Of a stretch of DNA of 64,000 nucleotides, positions 1-10,400 are shown piece by piece. Where the stretch lies: assembly GCF_001449115.1 (NCBI RefSeq), contig NZ_LAIJ01000010.1, forward strand, positions 310,001-374,000. Direction: 5' to 3'. The notes beneath the pieces were generated by a model. That model saw only the letters and a program-made list of their open reading frames with translations, ran no database searches and was not told the DNA's origin. Within the stretch, counting starts at the first letter, position 1, and every line of letters starts with the position of its first letter. Position numbers and translations under genes: made by a program. The DNA is from Occallatibacter gabretensis (lineage in GTDB: Bacteria; Acidobacteriota; Terriglobia; Terriglobales; Acidobacteriaceae).

Positions 1-422
1 TCTTCAAAGATGGATGCGGACATGTGCAGGTAACGCGGATCGCGGGTGATGTCGTAAACGTCAATCCAGGCGAGTGCCCACCAGCCTTCATCGTCGTAAT
101 AGTCGTTCAGGAAGCCGGCAGACTTATGCTGAGCCGCAGATAGAGTCGTGGGAAATACGTCTGCGTATTGTTTGTCGCCGGTCACCTGTGTGTAATCAGC
201 GAGCGTTGTAATGGCGTTGGCGGAGTTCCACCAGCCAGTGGTTTTATAGAGCCCGGTGGCCGGGTCGTACCATGCCTGAAGGCGCTTGATACCGAGTGCG
301 GCTCGCTGGTGATAAGAAACAGTTTCATTTGCCGCAGCGGCTCCCTGCGTGTCCGCCGAACGGAATGATGTTGCGAAGAGAACGCAGTAGAAAATCCATT
401 TCAACTTCTGAACTGATGGCAC
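1..422 (-). CDS. GH76 endo-alpha-1,6-mannanase-like protein, partial (3' end outside window)
   Basis: The visible 140 residues begin with a short hydrophobic leader (about residues 7-20), as expected for an exported enzyme. They carry the GH76 signature: WWNSAN near residue 64 and YYDDEGWW near 108, where D110 and D111 are the expected catalytic aspartate pair. GH76 enzymes cleave the alpha-1,6-mannan backbone. I chose the GTG at 422 because GGAG lies about 7 nt upstream and this keeps the leader; an ATG at 399 is in a different frame. The gene starts 18 nt after the GH92 gene, so the two are probably co-transcribed. The C-terminal part lies outside the window. Confidence 0.85.
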   Translation of the reverse strand, partial: MPSVQKLKWIFYCVLFATSFRSADTQGAAAANETVSYHQRAALGIKRLQAWYDPATGLYKTTGWWNSANAITTLADYTQVTGDKQYADVFPTTLSAAQHKSAGFLNDYYDDEGWWALAWIDVYDITRDPRYLHMSASIFE

Positions 423-440
423 GTTGCTCTCCTGACTGCG

Positions 441-2762
441 CTATTGTTCGTTGTCAGACATAGACGGGGGCGCGGAAGCGGGACTACTTGCCCAGTTCTT
501 GTTGGGCAGCGGACCCATCGTAAGCACGAGCTCGCCACCGGCAGCAATATCTGAGTGATCAAACCACGCTCTGTTCCACGGATGGCCGTTGAGAGTGGCT
601 GACTGGATGTACATGTTCTTTGTGGAATTGTTATGGGCGATTATGGTGAAGGTTTTTCCGCTGCCGAGGTGAATGGCCGCCTGATCAAAGATGGGACTGC
701 CAAGGATGTATGCGGAACTTGAAGGATCGACAGGATAAAAGCCCAACGCGCTCATGGCGTACCAGGACGAGGTTGAGCCCTGGTCGTCCATGCCGGGAAA
801 TGCGTATCCGGTACGGTCGCTGCCATACATCTGCTCTAGAATCTGGCGTACTAGCTTCTGAGTTTTCCATGGCTGGCCACCCCAGTCGTAGTAATACGCG
901 GCTTGCTGATCGGGTTGATTGCCCTGAACATATTGGCCGATGACGCCAGTGCAGTCGCGGCAAATTCCTTTTGCGGTGTAGGGCGTTGAGAAGAATTCGT
1001 CGAGCTTGGCGTCGAACTTATCCCTACCTCCGAGGAGATTGATGAGCCCGCGCACGTCGTGCGGCACGAGCCAGAGTGTTGACCAGCCCGAGGCTTCCTT
1101 CATCATGAAGTTGTAGTAGGGCTCGCGTGGATCGAAGGGGGAAATCCATTGACCGTCTTCAGTTTTCCCGCGTATGAAGCCGATGGACGGATCGAAGACG
1201 TTCTTGTAGTTGTGCGCTCTCTTCAAAAACATCTTGTAGTCATCTTGTTTGCCGAGCTTGAGAGCGTATTGCGCGAGTGCGTAGTCATCCCAACTGTACT
1301 CGAGCGTGGTGGCTGCACCAGCTTTGCCGTCGGCGTACGGGGGACTGGGATTGTCCTTGGGAATGAAATCGGAGATCCAGCCGCGCTGCATGTATTCGGC
1401 TAGATGGCCGCGTGGGCCTTTGGGGTCCATCGCGTTTTTCCGCAGATACTCATATGCTGAGGCCCAGTCGAAGTTGAGTCCGCGCTTCCAATCGCCGAGG
1501 TACATGAAGATGGCATTGTCGCCGTGAAAGGAAGTGGCCATGTGACCGGACTCGCGCGCGCGGTCGAGTTGCGAGCGGAGGATATCTACCTTAGTGTTGG
1601 GCTCGAGTAACGTCAGCAGTACGATCTGGTTGCGGCCGGTATCCCAGAAGGGAACAGTGTCGTAGCGGTCGTACTCTGCTGTGTGAAGCTCGCGATCAAG
1701 ACCAGTAAATTGTTCCCCTTTTTTTGCAATCAGGCGTGGACTCGCGAAGGAGTGATAGAGGCAGGAGTAAAAGAGCATGCGCTGCTTTTCTGTGCCTCCC
1801 TTCACCTCGACTTGATTCAGCTTGGATGTCCATGCGTTTTCAGCCTCACGCTTAATGGCATCGAAATCCCAGTTGGGATCCTCGTTGTGGAGTCGCGCTT
1901 CGGCGGCCTCAAAGCTGACGCCGCTGGCAACTTTCACGAGGACTTGTTCGCCTGCAGTGGTTGCATAATGCAGGTAGGCTCCGGCGAATGGGCCGGTGAT
2001 TGCGCGATTTGCGGGCTCAACATCGCTAAATCCAATCAGAGGATCTCGGTTGCGCGATGGGACTTGCTTGAAGACGCCGAAGGATTGAAATGGTTTCGAA
2101 AACTCGGCGATGAAGCAGGATTTGCCGTTGGGAGATTTGCCACGTACGGTGTGGTCATTGACGACTTCAACGTCGCCGCTGGAGAAGCCGAGATCGAGAA
2201 GGATATTGGCTTTTTCTGTCTGCGGAAAAGTAAAACGGAAGATACCGGTCCAGGTGGTAGCAGTGAGTTCGACTCGTGTACGGTAGTCCTCGAGATAGAC
2301 GCTGTAGTAACCGGGCGAAGCCCTTTCCTGTTTCTTGTCGTAGACGGAGCCGCTGCGTTCAGGAGGCACAGTCCAGTCGCCCACGACCGGCATAACGGTT
2401 GGGCTGTTGCCGGCTCCGCTGGAGAAGCCATAGATAGTGCGGTTGGAATAGAAGTACGATGCGCGGACGCCGGCGGGATAACTGAGGTCGAGGTTGGCAT
2501 TGATGGGCGCAAGCTCCGTGGAACTGTGCGGCAGTCGTGCCCCGGGCGATGTGAAACCGGAGTATAGCTGCTCGCCTGGAGGTGGGGCGTTGCCGATTAA
2601 CTTCTGATCGTCCAGAGGTGCAGTACCGACAAGGCCGTTGGCGTAAGCGAGGGGCGATTTATCCGTTCTCGCCGTGCTTTGCGTGTGCGCAAGCGCAATG
2701 AAAATGAGCGCCAAGAAAAGCAATGGGCCAACCTGCTTCGACAGTTTGTTTGCCGCAATCAT
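441..2762 (-). CDS. GH92 family alpha-mannosidase
   Basis: A 773-residue exported protein with an N-terminal signal peptide (hydrophobic residues about 11-26). It matches GH92 throughout: VGDWTVPPE in the N-terminal beta domain, FWDTGRNQ and GHMATSFHGDN in the (alpha/alpha)6 region, WDDYALAQYAL, and the C-terminal ALGFYPVDP and HNNSTKNMYIQ blocks. GH92 enzymes are Ca2+-dependent exo-alpha-mannosidases that trim alpha-1,2, 1,3 or 1,4-linked mannose. The usual acidic motif before SAWY reads MDDQGSTSSWY here, a mild variant. The ATG at 2762 is preferred over TTG at 2765 because AGAGGA lies about 8 nt before it. It sits between GH38 and GH76 genes, which fits mannan breakdown. Confidence 0.93.
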   Translation of the reverse strand: MIAANKLSKQVGPLLFLALIFIALAHTQSTARTDKSPLAYANGLVGTAPLDDQKLIGNAPPPGEQLYSGFTSPGARLPHSSTELAPINANLDLSYPAGVRASYFYSNRTIYGFSSGAGNSPTVMPVVGDWTVPPERSGSVYDKKQERASPGYYSVYLEDYRTRVELTATTWTGIFRFTFPQTEKANILLDLGFSSGDVEVVNDHTVRGKSPNGKSCFIAEFSKPFQSFGVFKQVPSRNRDPLIGFSDVEPANRAITGPFAGAYLHYATTAGEQVLVKVASGVSFEAAEARLHNEDPNWDFDAIKREAENAWTSKLNQVEVKGGTEKQRMLFYSCLYHSFASPRLIAKKGEQFTGLDRELHTAEYDRYDTVPFWDTGRNQIVLLTLLEPNTKVDILRSQLDRARESGHMATSFHGDNAIFMYLGDWKRGLNFDWASAYEYLRKNAMDPKGPRGHLAEYMQRGWISDFIPKDNPSPPYADGKAGAATTLEYSWDDYALAQYALKLGKQDDYKMFLKRAHNYKNVFDPSIGFIRGKTEDGQWISPFDPREPYYNFMMKEASGWSTLWLVPHDVRGLINLLGGRDKFDAKLDEFFSTPYTAKGICRDCTGVIGQYVQGNQPDQQAAYYYDWGGQPWKTQKLVRQILEQMYGSDRTGYAFPGMDDQGSTSSWYAMSALGFYPVDPSSSAYILGSPIFDQAAIHLGSGKTFTIIAHNNSTKNMYIQSATLNGHPWNRAWFDHSDIAAGGELVLTMGPLPNKNWASSPASAPPSMSDNEQ

Positions 2763-2779
2763 CAATTCATCCTCTGATG

Positions 2780-2819
2780 AAAAAAGAAGGCAGGCAGATG
2801 AACAATCACTGCCTGCCTT
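2780..2819 (-). terminator. Intrinsic terminator after the GH38 gene
   Basis: An 11-bp perfect stem (2787-2797 with 2809-2819, arm aaggcaggcag) has an 11-nt loop and is followed, in the minus-strand direction, by CTTTTTTC. It lies 21 nt after the GH38 stop and just before the GH92 ribosome site, so it should reduce read-through into GH92. Confidence 0.75.
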
Positions 2820-2840
2820 GGCTGCATTAAATCCTGACGC

Positions 2841-5800
2841 TTACGCGGCAGGAACGAGTGTGACGGCAAGAATTACCACGTCACGATTTGCAGGGAGGCT
2901 GATGCTTTTGATGGTTTTGGTTGAATCGAGCGTGAAGGAGTAGGCGTGTGTGTAGAACGGATTCCCGTCCTTACTGCCGTCTCCCATGACCCGATATTGC
3001 ATTTCAGAAGCAACAGATTCGCCCCTTGCATTACCGGGGTCGGACCAGTCGCTGAGCGATTGCGTGAATGAGGATGATGTGCCGTCAGAGTAGTTGACGA
3101 TGAAGCTCTGCCTCTGCTGATTGCCGTTGAGGCCTACAGCCAGTAGACGAACGCTTTGAAATTTTCCTGTAGGCAGTTCAATGGTTTTGCTGCTGATTGC
3201 GTTGGGATGGTTTGGCGGCCCTAGCTTGAATACCACTCCAGCGCCGATTTCTTCATTTCCTGCTTGTTCTGCTGATAGGGAGGCAGCATCGTTGTCGATG
3301 CTGGCGGAGTCAGAGAACTTCGAGCCGTCCTTATAGATCCCAGTGAGGTTGTAGGCAGATGAGAGGTCGACAGGCATTGTTCCGGTAAGAACCGGTGTAA
3401 TGTCGAGCGTGGCGGTTGTGGTGTGAACGACATTGCCCGCTGTGGCTGTAATGGTGATCTGCGTTGTCCCGGGTGCGGCTGGCCGGTCTGCCGTGAAGGC
3501 TGCAGCAGCAGATCCTGTTGAGGTTGCAGGAGAGAATGCTACTTTGACGCCAGCAGGCAGGCCGGAGGCTTCGATATGTACGGGAGAACTCAGATCGCCA
3601 CGGGGGATGATGACGATGCCGGTGCTAACAGTCTTTCCCTGCGAGACGGAAATCTTTTGCGCCGCAGTGGAGAGTGAGAAGTCTGCTGGTCCGGCATTTG
3701 TTGAAGGCAAAACATCATAGAGCGGGTGTGCGGGCGTAGCTTCAGGGTTTTCCCTGGCCACCGAGATGGCGAGGATACGCACGTTGCTGTTGTTAGGCAG
3801 CTTGAGTTTCGTGGCGCCGGGTTCAAGATCCAGTGCGTAGGCAAATAGATAAGAGTATGCGTAAGCAACATTCTCACCCGCCTGGTTATGGTGATGGCTT
3901 GCGTACCAGGCCAGGTCTGCGCGCTTGATGAAGCCGGGCTTGAGGCCGACCATCTGGCCATAACTGCCATGCGCGGTATCCTTCGAGCTCCAGATCCGGT
4001 CATCCCACTGGCCAACGAATCCGCCCCAGTCTTCGATGTTGAGCTCGGTCTTTTTGCTGCCGGTGTCGAAGGTGGCTTTTTGATCTCCGTCTGTGGATGC
4101 GGCCAGCAGATATACACGGTTGAACTGGCCAGCAGGGAGTGCGATGGTTTGGCCATGCGCCACAATTGCGTTAGGGATGCCTGTTTTGGCTTGCGCGAGT
4201 TGGAATTCGATTCCGTTGAAGCTCATGTGCGCGGGCAGCATCTCCGCAGGCAGTGCATTGCCCTTGCCATCAAAGCCTGCCGTGGTGCGTTCGCCATCGT
4301 TGCTGGCTGCGGCAACATCGTAGGACAGTGGAACGGGCACGGATTCAATTTTGTTTGCCTTTGCACTTGCCGGTGCGAGACGAACGGCGAAGGTACGTGG
4401 TTGATATGCGCCGAAGGAGGTTACAAGTGCGCCGTCTGTGGTCGTCGCAGAGGCAACAGGCTGCTCCTGGCCATTGACTTCCCGCGCTGAGGTGATCGGA
4501 GAGGCAAAGGAAACCTGAACGTTGTTCTGCGCCTTGCCGTCAAGCTCGACGAGTCGCACAATGATTTCATCTCCCTGTTCGGTTTTCTTGAGAGCCAACA
4601 CGCGAATGCGCGGGTTGCTGACCTTGAGTAGCGAGAAGGTATTGCCAAGCGCGCCGGAGTGCTTTGTAGTTTGGAAGGGAATCAGCGGCGTATTCAGGCG
4701 TTGTCCCTGCCAGTCCGTCTGAGCATCGCGCCAAGAGCCTGCATGGCCGGCAATGCCGTACACGAACTCGTGATGGCCGATATCCTGCGTGGCTTGATCG
4801 GCATAGCCGCCGGAGACGCCGGGCGTACGCAACAGAGTGAGGCGGAGCGTGTCGTCGTTCGGCTTGTCAGAGCCGTTCTTGCTATCGGTGAGAATCGTCA
4901 CGCCAAAGTTACCGCTCATGTCGATCTGATCGATCCACTGGTGCGAGGGTACTTCAAACTTGTTGGGTACAGCAGATGGGCGCTCAATGGTTCCGATGTC
5001 CCAGTTATAAGTGGCTAGATTATTGTGCGCAGTGAGGGGGAATGTGGCCTTGAGGTTGACCTCGCGTGAGTTCCAGTCGATTACGTTCGCGAACTCCACG
5101 CGTTTGCCCGCATCCCCTGCTGACAAGCGAATGGTTTGCACAAAGCGTGAGCCGGCGGTTTCGCGTATGACTTCAATGGCCACACGCACGGGACCATTCT
5201 CGACGACGCGGATTTTTGCAGGGCCATGCACATATTCTCTTGGCGCGGCCTGCTCCTGATCCCAGTCCATGTTCCATGCGGGCCATTGCTGAGGATTGTC
5301 ATAGGAGAGCGCAAGACGTGCAGGTGCAGAGAGTAACTCGCGGTTTAGTTGTTTGTCGAAGATGCTGGCAACATCGCCATCGGCGTTCAGGCGGACACGG
5401 TAATAATCGTTTTCAAGTTCGTTATCGGCAACGCGCAGTGTAGAAGTGCTTTGTGCAGCGCCTGGCTGTACGTCATAGACCGTGTATGCCACTGAGGGCA
5501 CATCTGCAACAAACAGGATCTTGCCGTCCGCGATCTGCGCGGGAAGTTCCTTGCCGCCTGGTGCGATGACATGCACTTGCTTTGGCAATCCTCCGGGGAA
5601 GTGAACTTCAGCTTCAGTTACGTCTTGCCGGGCGATGTTCAGCGGATTGAATACGACCAGCGGAACTCCGCGTGTCTGTGTGTCGAGTGCGCTGGCGACT
5701 GCTTCTGTGCCGCTTTTAAGCACGCCGGCAAATTGGTTCATGGCGATCACGTCGTCGTTCCATGCGAACTCATAAGAGCGGGGAGTTGCAGTGCCGGCGG

Positions 5801-7226
5801 CGAGATCGTGAAAGTGTGCGCCCATGGCGAGCGTCCATGCGTTATTGAGACGCTCAATTGGATAGGTGCGTCCGCCGAGCCATTCTGCTGCGACGGAAGA
5901 CTTCTCAGCCGCATCGGCAAGAAGTTCTTCCTGCCGAATCCAACGCTTTTGATAGGCCTGCGAGGTGAGTGAGCCGGCGGAGTGATTCGTCAGTTCCATT
6001 TCGCCGGTGTAACGAGGCAGAGCTGCAGCCTGCTCAGGCGTGATGTCGAGAAACATCTGGTCGGCTGGGACGGAAACGACATGCACGGGGCCATTGCCTA
6101 CCTGTACTTGCGGCCAGGATTCGTTCGGTCCACCACGGAACCTAAAGCCATTTGCCGGAGGCATATCAACGGAGCCCTTCGTGACTATGGCTTCAAGACG
6201 TTTAATCGATTCTTCATCAGGCGCTCCGCCGATGTCGCCAGTGCCATAGTAGTGATAGTCAGTGAAGAGGCCAGTGACCTTGCCGTTAAGCTGTACACGC
6301 GCGGCCCAATCGCCCTGATGTCTGCTTAGATCGCGGTCCACCTGCTCCTTGGCTAAAGCATTCTGCTCCGTGCGCAAGGCCATGAATTCTTCTATATCCT
6401 TCGCATCGGGGAGCTGATTATCACGCCTGCCTTGCTGGAGCTTCTGCTGCAGCGCGCTGATTTTTTTCTGCAAGTCAGCAGAAGCGGCATTCGCCTGTTC
6501 TGCAGGCAGAGGCTGGCTGAGGTCAGTGTCAATGCCGCCGCTATAGGAGCCAGGATTCACTCCGGCGAGCACGGTTTCTCCATCCGGGCCGACCCAGACG
6601 CCGACGTTAAAGGGCGTTCCTTCTGGAGTCCGTTCCAACGATTCGTGGCCGCCGCCTGGCGCAGATGATCCCCAGGAAAGCTTTTGCGTTGAGAATCCTT
6701 TGACGCCAGAGTGGGCAAGAATGGTGGGTAATGAGGCTGGGAAGCCAAAGCAGTCCGGCAGCATGTACTCCATGCTTGCCTTGCCGAATTCTTTGCGGAA
6801 CCACTCATTGCCGTAGAGGATCTGCCGGATGATGGCTTCCGCGCTTGGCGCGTTCACATCGCCTTCTTCCATAGAAGATCCGGCGGGGAACCAGCGTCCT
6901 TGATCGACGTATTTCTTGACTTCTGCAAAGTCTGCTGGGAAATACTCCTTCATAAAGCGGTAACGATTGGCGCCGCTGAAGTTGAAGATGTAATGGGGAT
7001 ATTTTTCAAAGAGCTTGAAGTTCTTTTCCATTGTGCCGCGGATGTACTCGTCAATCACCTGCGGATATTCCCAACGCCATTCGGTATCAAGGTGCGCATA
7101 GCCGACTACGTAGAGCGTAGGATCCTTGCTGAGATCGGGCTTGTTCTGTGTTTGTGCATACGCCATCCAAGGTAGAGCGGTGGCACCAAGTGAAACGGCA
7201 AGCAAAGCAAAACGAAATTTTCCCAT
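2841..7226 (-). CDS. GH38 alpha-mannosidase with duplicated C-terminal domain
   Basis: A 1461-residue exported protein with signal peptide MGKFRFALL to AYAQ. The GH38 core is clear: YAHLDTEW (H45 and D47 as zinc ligands), MEEGDVNAPS near 119, PDCFGFPASLP with D158 as likely nucleophile, and HFHDLAAGTA with the fourth zinc-ligand histidine. GH38 enzymes are retaining zinc-dependent exo-alpha-mannosidases. The protein is several hundred residues longer than typical members. The extra C-terminus appears to hold two related modules (about 990-1165 and 1290-1461) around an Ig-like segment. The ATG at 7226 has GGAG 6 nt upstream and gives a proper leader, so an upstream in-frame start at 7271 is less likely. 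Confidence 0.92.
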   Translation of the reverse strand: MGKFRFALLAVSLGATALPWMAYAQTQNKPDLSKDPTLYVVGYAHLDTEWRWEYPQVIDEYIRGTMEKNFKLFEKYPHYIFNFSGANRYRFMKEYFPADFAEVKKYVDQGRWFPAGSSMEEGDVNAPSAEAIIRQILYGNEWFRKEFGKASMEYMLPDCFGFPASLPTILAHSGVKGFSTQKLSWGSSAPGGGHESLERTPEGTPFNVGVWVGPDGETVLAGVNPGSYSGGIDTDLSQPLPAEQANAASADLQKKISALQQKLQQGRRDNQLPDAKDIEEFMALRTEQNALAKEQVDRDLSRHQGDWAARVQLNGKVTGLFTDYHYYGTGDIGGAPDEESIKRLEAIVTKGSVDMPPANGFRFRGGPNESWPQVQVGNGPVHVVSVPADQMFLDITPEQAAALPRYTGEMELTNHSAGSLTSQAYQKRWIRQEELLADAAEKSSVAAEWLGGRTYPIERLNNAWTLAMGAHFHDLAAGTATPRSYEFAWNDDVIAMNQFAGVLKSGTEAVASALDTQTRGVPLVVFNPLNIARQDVTEAEVHFPGGLPKQVHVIAPGGKELPAQIADGKILFVADVPSVAYTVYDVQPGAAQSTSTLRVADNELENDYYRVRLNADGDVASIFDKQLNRELLSAPARLALSYDNPQQWPAWNMDWDQEQAAPREYVHGPAKIRVVENGPVRVAIEVIRETAGSRFVQTIRLSAGDAGKRVEFANVIDWNSREVNLKATFPLTAHNNLATYNWDIGTIERPSAVPNKFEVPSHQWIDQIDMSGNFGVTILTDSKNGSDKPNDDTLRLTLLRTPGVSGGYADQATQDIGHHEFVYGIAGHAGSWRDAQTDWQGQRLNTPLIPFQTTKHSGALGNTFSLLKVSNPRIRVLALKKTEQGDEIIVRLVELDGKAQNNVQVSFASPITSAREVNGQEQPVASATTTDGALVTSFGAYQPRTFAVRLAPASAKANKIESVPVPLSYDVAAASNDGERTTAGFDGKGNALPAEMLPAHMSFNGIEFQLAQAKTGIPNAIVAHGQTIALPAGQFNRVYLLAASTDGDQKATFDTGSKKTELNIEDWGGFVGQWDDRIWSSKDTAHGSYGQMVGLKPGFIKRADLAWYASHHHNQAGENVAYAYSYLFAYALDLEPGATKLKLPNNSNVRILAISVARENPEATPAHPLYDVLPSTNAGPADFSLSTAAQKISVSQGKTVSTGIVIIPRGDLSSPVHIEASGLPAGVKVAFSPATSTGSAAAAFTADRPAAPGTTQITITATAGNVVHTTTATLDITPVLTGTMPVDLSSAYNLTGIYKDGSKFSDSASIDNDAASLSAEQAGNEEIGAGVVFKLGPPNHPNAISSKTIELPTGKFQSVRLLAVGLNGNQQRQSFIVNYSDGTSSSFTQSLSDWSDPGNARGESVASEMQYRVMGDGSKDGNPFYTHAYSFTLDSTKTIKSISLPANRDVVILAVTLVPAA

Positions 7227-7356
7227 TGCAGCTCCAAAAAAGATTTCAGTAATGAAGGCCCGAACGATCACGCGCCAGAATTAGGAGACGGACCTGTCTT
7301 AAAGATGATTGCTCGAAAGAGGGTTAAAAGAAAAACCAGATGGGATTTTAAGTACT

Positions 7357-7405
7357 CGCCATTGCGGGCTTGCTCATGAACAACATGAGCAAGCCCGCAA
7401 TGGCG
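7357..7405 (-). terminator. Long perfect hairpin after the TonB-dependent receptor gene
   Basis: A perfect 22-bp stem (7357-7378 with 7384-7405) has the 5-nt loop aacaa. It begins 9 nt past the stop of the receptor gene and ends about 130 nt before the GH38 start. The tract after it on the minus strand is AT-rich (TACTTAAAAT) but has no clean U run. It could be a terminator, an attenuating hairpin or an RNA-stabilising 3' end. Confidence 0.7.
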
Positions 7406-7414
7406 ATTTAAAGG

Positions 7415-10400
7415 TTAGAAGGTGATCTTGCCTGAGACCTGCAAGATACGTGGGAAGTTCAGTTGTTGAGCGCCTACCGTACCGAAGCCGCTCCAGCCTG
7501 CTCCGGGTGTAAAGGTTGCATTTGCGTCGCCGGGGCTGGTATCCGGACCACCGAACAACACTGTATTCAAGGCGTTAAAGGCATCGAGCCGGAGGGTGAA
7601 GTTTGCCCACTCTTTGATCGGTATCTGCTTCATCAAGGACAAGTCGATGTTTGTGATGGTTGGAGTGCGCACGTCGTCCGTTACGTCGGTTATAGTCGCC
7701 AACTGGTACTGCGTGTTGCCTGCAAAGCAGGACTTATCGGCATAGAACCAGTGACCCTGGCGAACCGAGGTTCCGTTGTCCGGACGGAAGCTGTGTGCGC
7801 AGTCGTACTGATAGCCGCCGTTCAGTCCAACAGGCTCTCCGCTCTGCGCGGCAACCACGGAACTGAGCCTCCAGTGGCTGATGATTGAGCCTATGATCGG
7901 GTTTGGGTTGCTGTAGAAGAGAGCTCCCTTACCAACGGGCAGGTCATAGACGGTGGTCAGGCCCAGCACATGGGTTCTGTCCGTTCCCGAAAGCTGATGG
8001 ATCTGCTCTGGGTCCTGATATGGCCAGCCATTGCGGTAGCCGGCACCGTTAATTGTTTTGGACCAAGTATACGCAAGCTGGAAGGAGAGGCCGCTGGCTG
8101 CAGAATTTCCCTGCAGACGCTTGGATAGCTTTACTTCCAGGCCGTTGTACCAGTTGTGTCCCAGCGGAGCGTTGGGCTGGCCGGTAATAGAGTTACCGCC
8201 CGCATTGCAGTATTGCGAAAGCGCTAGTAACAGGGTAATGGCCTGCACCGTCTGACCCTGGCCGCAGCCGTTTGCCACCATGGAGGCTACTCCGTAGTAG
8301 GGATTCGGAACCTGCTGATTCCAGATAGCAGGATTCGCCTGAGCCGCTTTTTGCTCTGCCAGGGTCACGGTGCCGTTGGTCCACAGACCTACACGCAGCT
8401 TGCTGGTGTAATTGGCTGCATAGCGCGCATCCAGCACCACCGCACCCGGAAATTCATGCTGGATTCCGAACGAGAACACCTTTTCCCTCGGAATCTTGCG
8501 ATCCGGGAAATCTTCCATGCCAATACCTTCGCCCACGTCTGTCAACAGCCCGAGTGAGTTACCCGGAGGTGCGTTTACAACATTGTTTACGTTTGAGAAA
8601 GGACTGCCGGTCTGGAAGTAGCCGGTCGGGTTATAGCCGTCCAAACTACCAATGTAGGGCGTATTGGCACTGGCGCCGCTGGCATTGCCGCCTTCCAGTC
8701 CGTAGGAGTATACGAGTCCCCATCCGCCGCGTATTACGTCCTTGGGGCTAATGGAATATGCAAATCCAATGCGCGGACCGATATCCGTCAAGTCCAGGTC
8801 GTATGCGCTGCGTGGTTGTCCGTTGTAGCCGGCGAATTCAAGACCGCCGTACACAGTGCCGGGAGTTGGAACACCAGCTGCCGCCCAGGCGGCCTGGTTG
8901 GCTCCATTGTTAATATTCGCTATGTAATTTGGATCGTTGGTAATCGGGCTCACGCAAGTAAGACATATACCGCGATCAAGCAGATTGTTCCGTTCCCGCA
9001 ATCCGCGCTCTATATCCCAACGTATACCGAGGTTCAGCGTGAGGCGAGGCGTCACGCGCCAGTCGTCTTGTGCGTAAATGGCGTATACCGGCTGTCCCAC
9101 CGCCTGTGTCAGGTCCCAGGTAATACCGCCACTGGATGGATCGCCGAGCAGGAATGAAGCTGAGCCCAAGCCTGTGGCCTGGTTTGAGTTACAAGGGTTG
9201 TTAGGAGCCGGTACTGCCTGGTAGCAGCTCCCGTTTGAGGGGTCATACTGCGTGAAGCCACCGTTGAATGAGAAGTTGCCGTTGCCCTGTCCAATGTTGC
9301 CGAAACCGTTGTATTGGAATTCGTAGATCATGCCGCCAACGTGAATGTTATGCGAACCCCATGTTTTTGTGAAGTCCGTATCGAAGCCGATATTGTTGCT
9401 GACACCAGCACTCGGCGTGTTGCCGAAAATAATGTTGTTGCCAACAATATCAGTCACGTGGGTTTCAGGAAGTTGTTTCAGCGTAGTGGTAGGCGGCAGC
9501 GGCATGGTCAGCCCGATACTGGCTGGATCGACCGCCTGGTTCAGGTTGCCATCCCAAGCGCTTTCAAGATAGCGAGTGAACGAGACCTTGAAATCTCCCA
9601 GCAGCGTGGGAGAGAAAACATGGGTAAAGTCCTGTGTAGCAACCCAGTTCTCTCGAATGTGGTTGATATTGCCAGTGGCCGCAACGCCGGGGAGGCCGTT
9701 CGTGTTGCGGTTCTCGGTGCCTTTCTGCCACTCGAAGAAGCTGTACATCTTGGTCGCCTGGGTTATGTTGTAGTCTACGCGGATCATTGGCTGGTTATAG
9801 TCGTAGACATCGGGCGTGCCGGCTATGAAGTTGTTTCCGCCCGCCAGATTTGCCGCGCTTGAAATGTTCGGTAGAGGAACATAATTCAGCATTGCCGCGC
9901 TAACAGGGTTGATTTGCGAACCGGGAATGGCGTTGCCCGGAAACTGCACCTGCGCAACCTGGTCGCCGCTGCACTGGGCCAGCGTGGTGCCGGGCGTCTG
10001 GCAATACGCCGTTCCAGGCTGGTAGATGGGGATTCCGTTTGGGTATTCCGTAGGATCCATTGTCTGGATCAAGCTATAGTCCACGCCCGGGTTCCCGTTG
10101 TAGCCAGGCCGCAGATACGCCGGAGGGACATGCGTAAGAACCTGACCTGCCAGCGACTCGCGATATCCCTCGAAGCCGAAGAAGAAGAACAGCCTGTTCC
10201 GCTTGATCGGACCGCCAGCCGTGATGTGGAACTGGTTTTGAACCCAGCCGCCTTTCGGCTGACCGGAGATATTGTTGGTGTAGGTATTGGCGTTCATGAG
10301 CGCGCCTTCGTACGCTTCATCCGCCGTGCCGTGATATTGATTGGTGCCATTCTTCGTGGACATGTTGACGGTGCCGCCACTTGTGCGGCCATAGCGCACA

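Noticed and set aside
1683-2567. Long plus-strand open frame (294 codons) opposite the GH92 gene
   Set aside because: It lies entirely within a clear GH92 gene and its translation shows no domain or leader. GC-rich codon use commonly leaves such antisense frames open.
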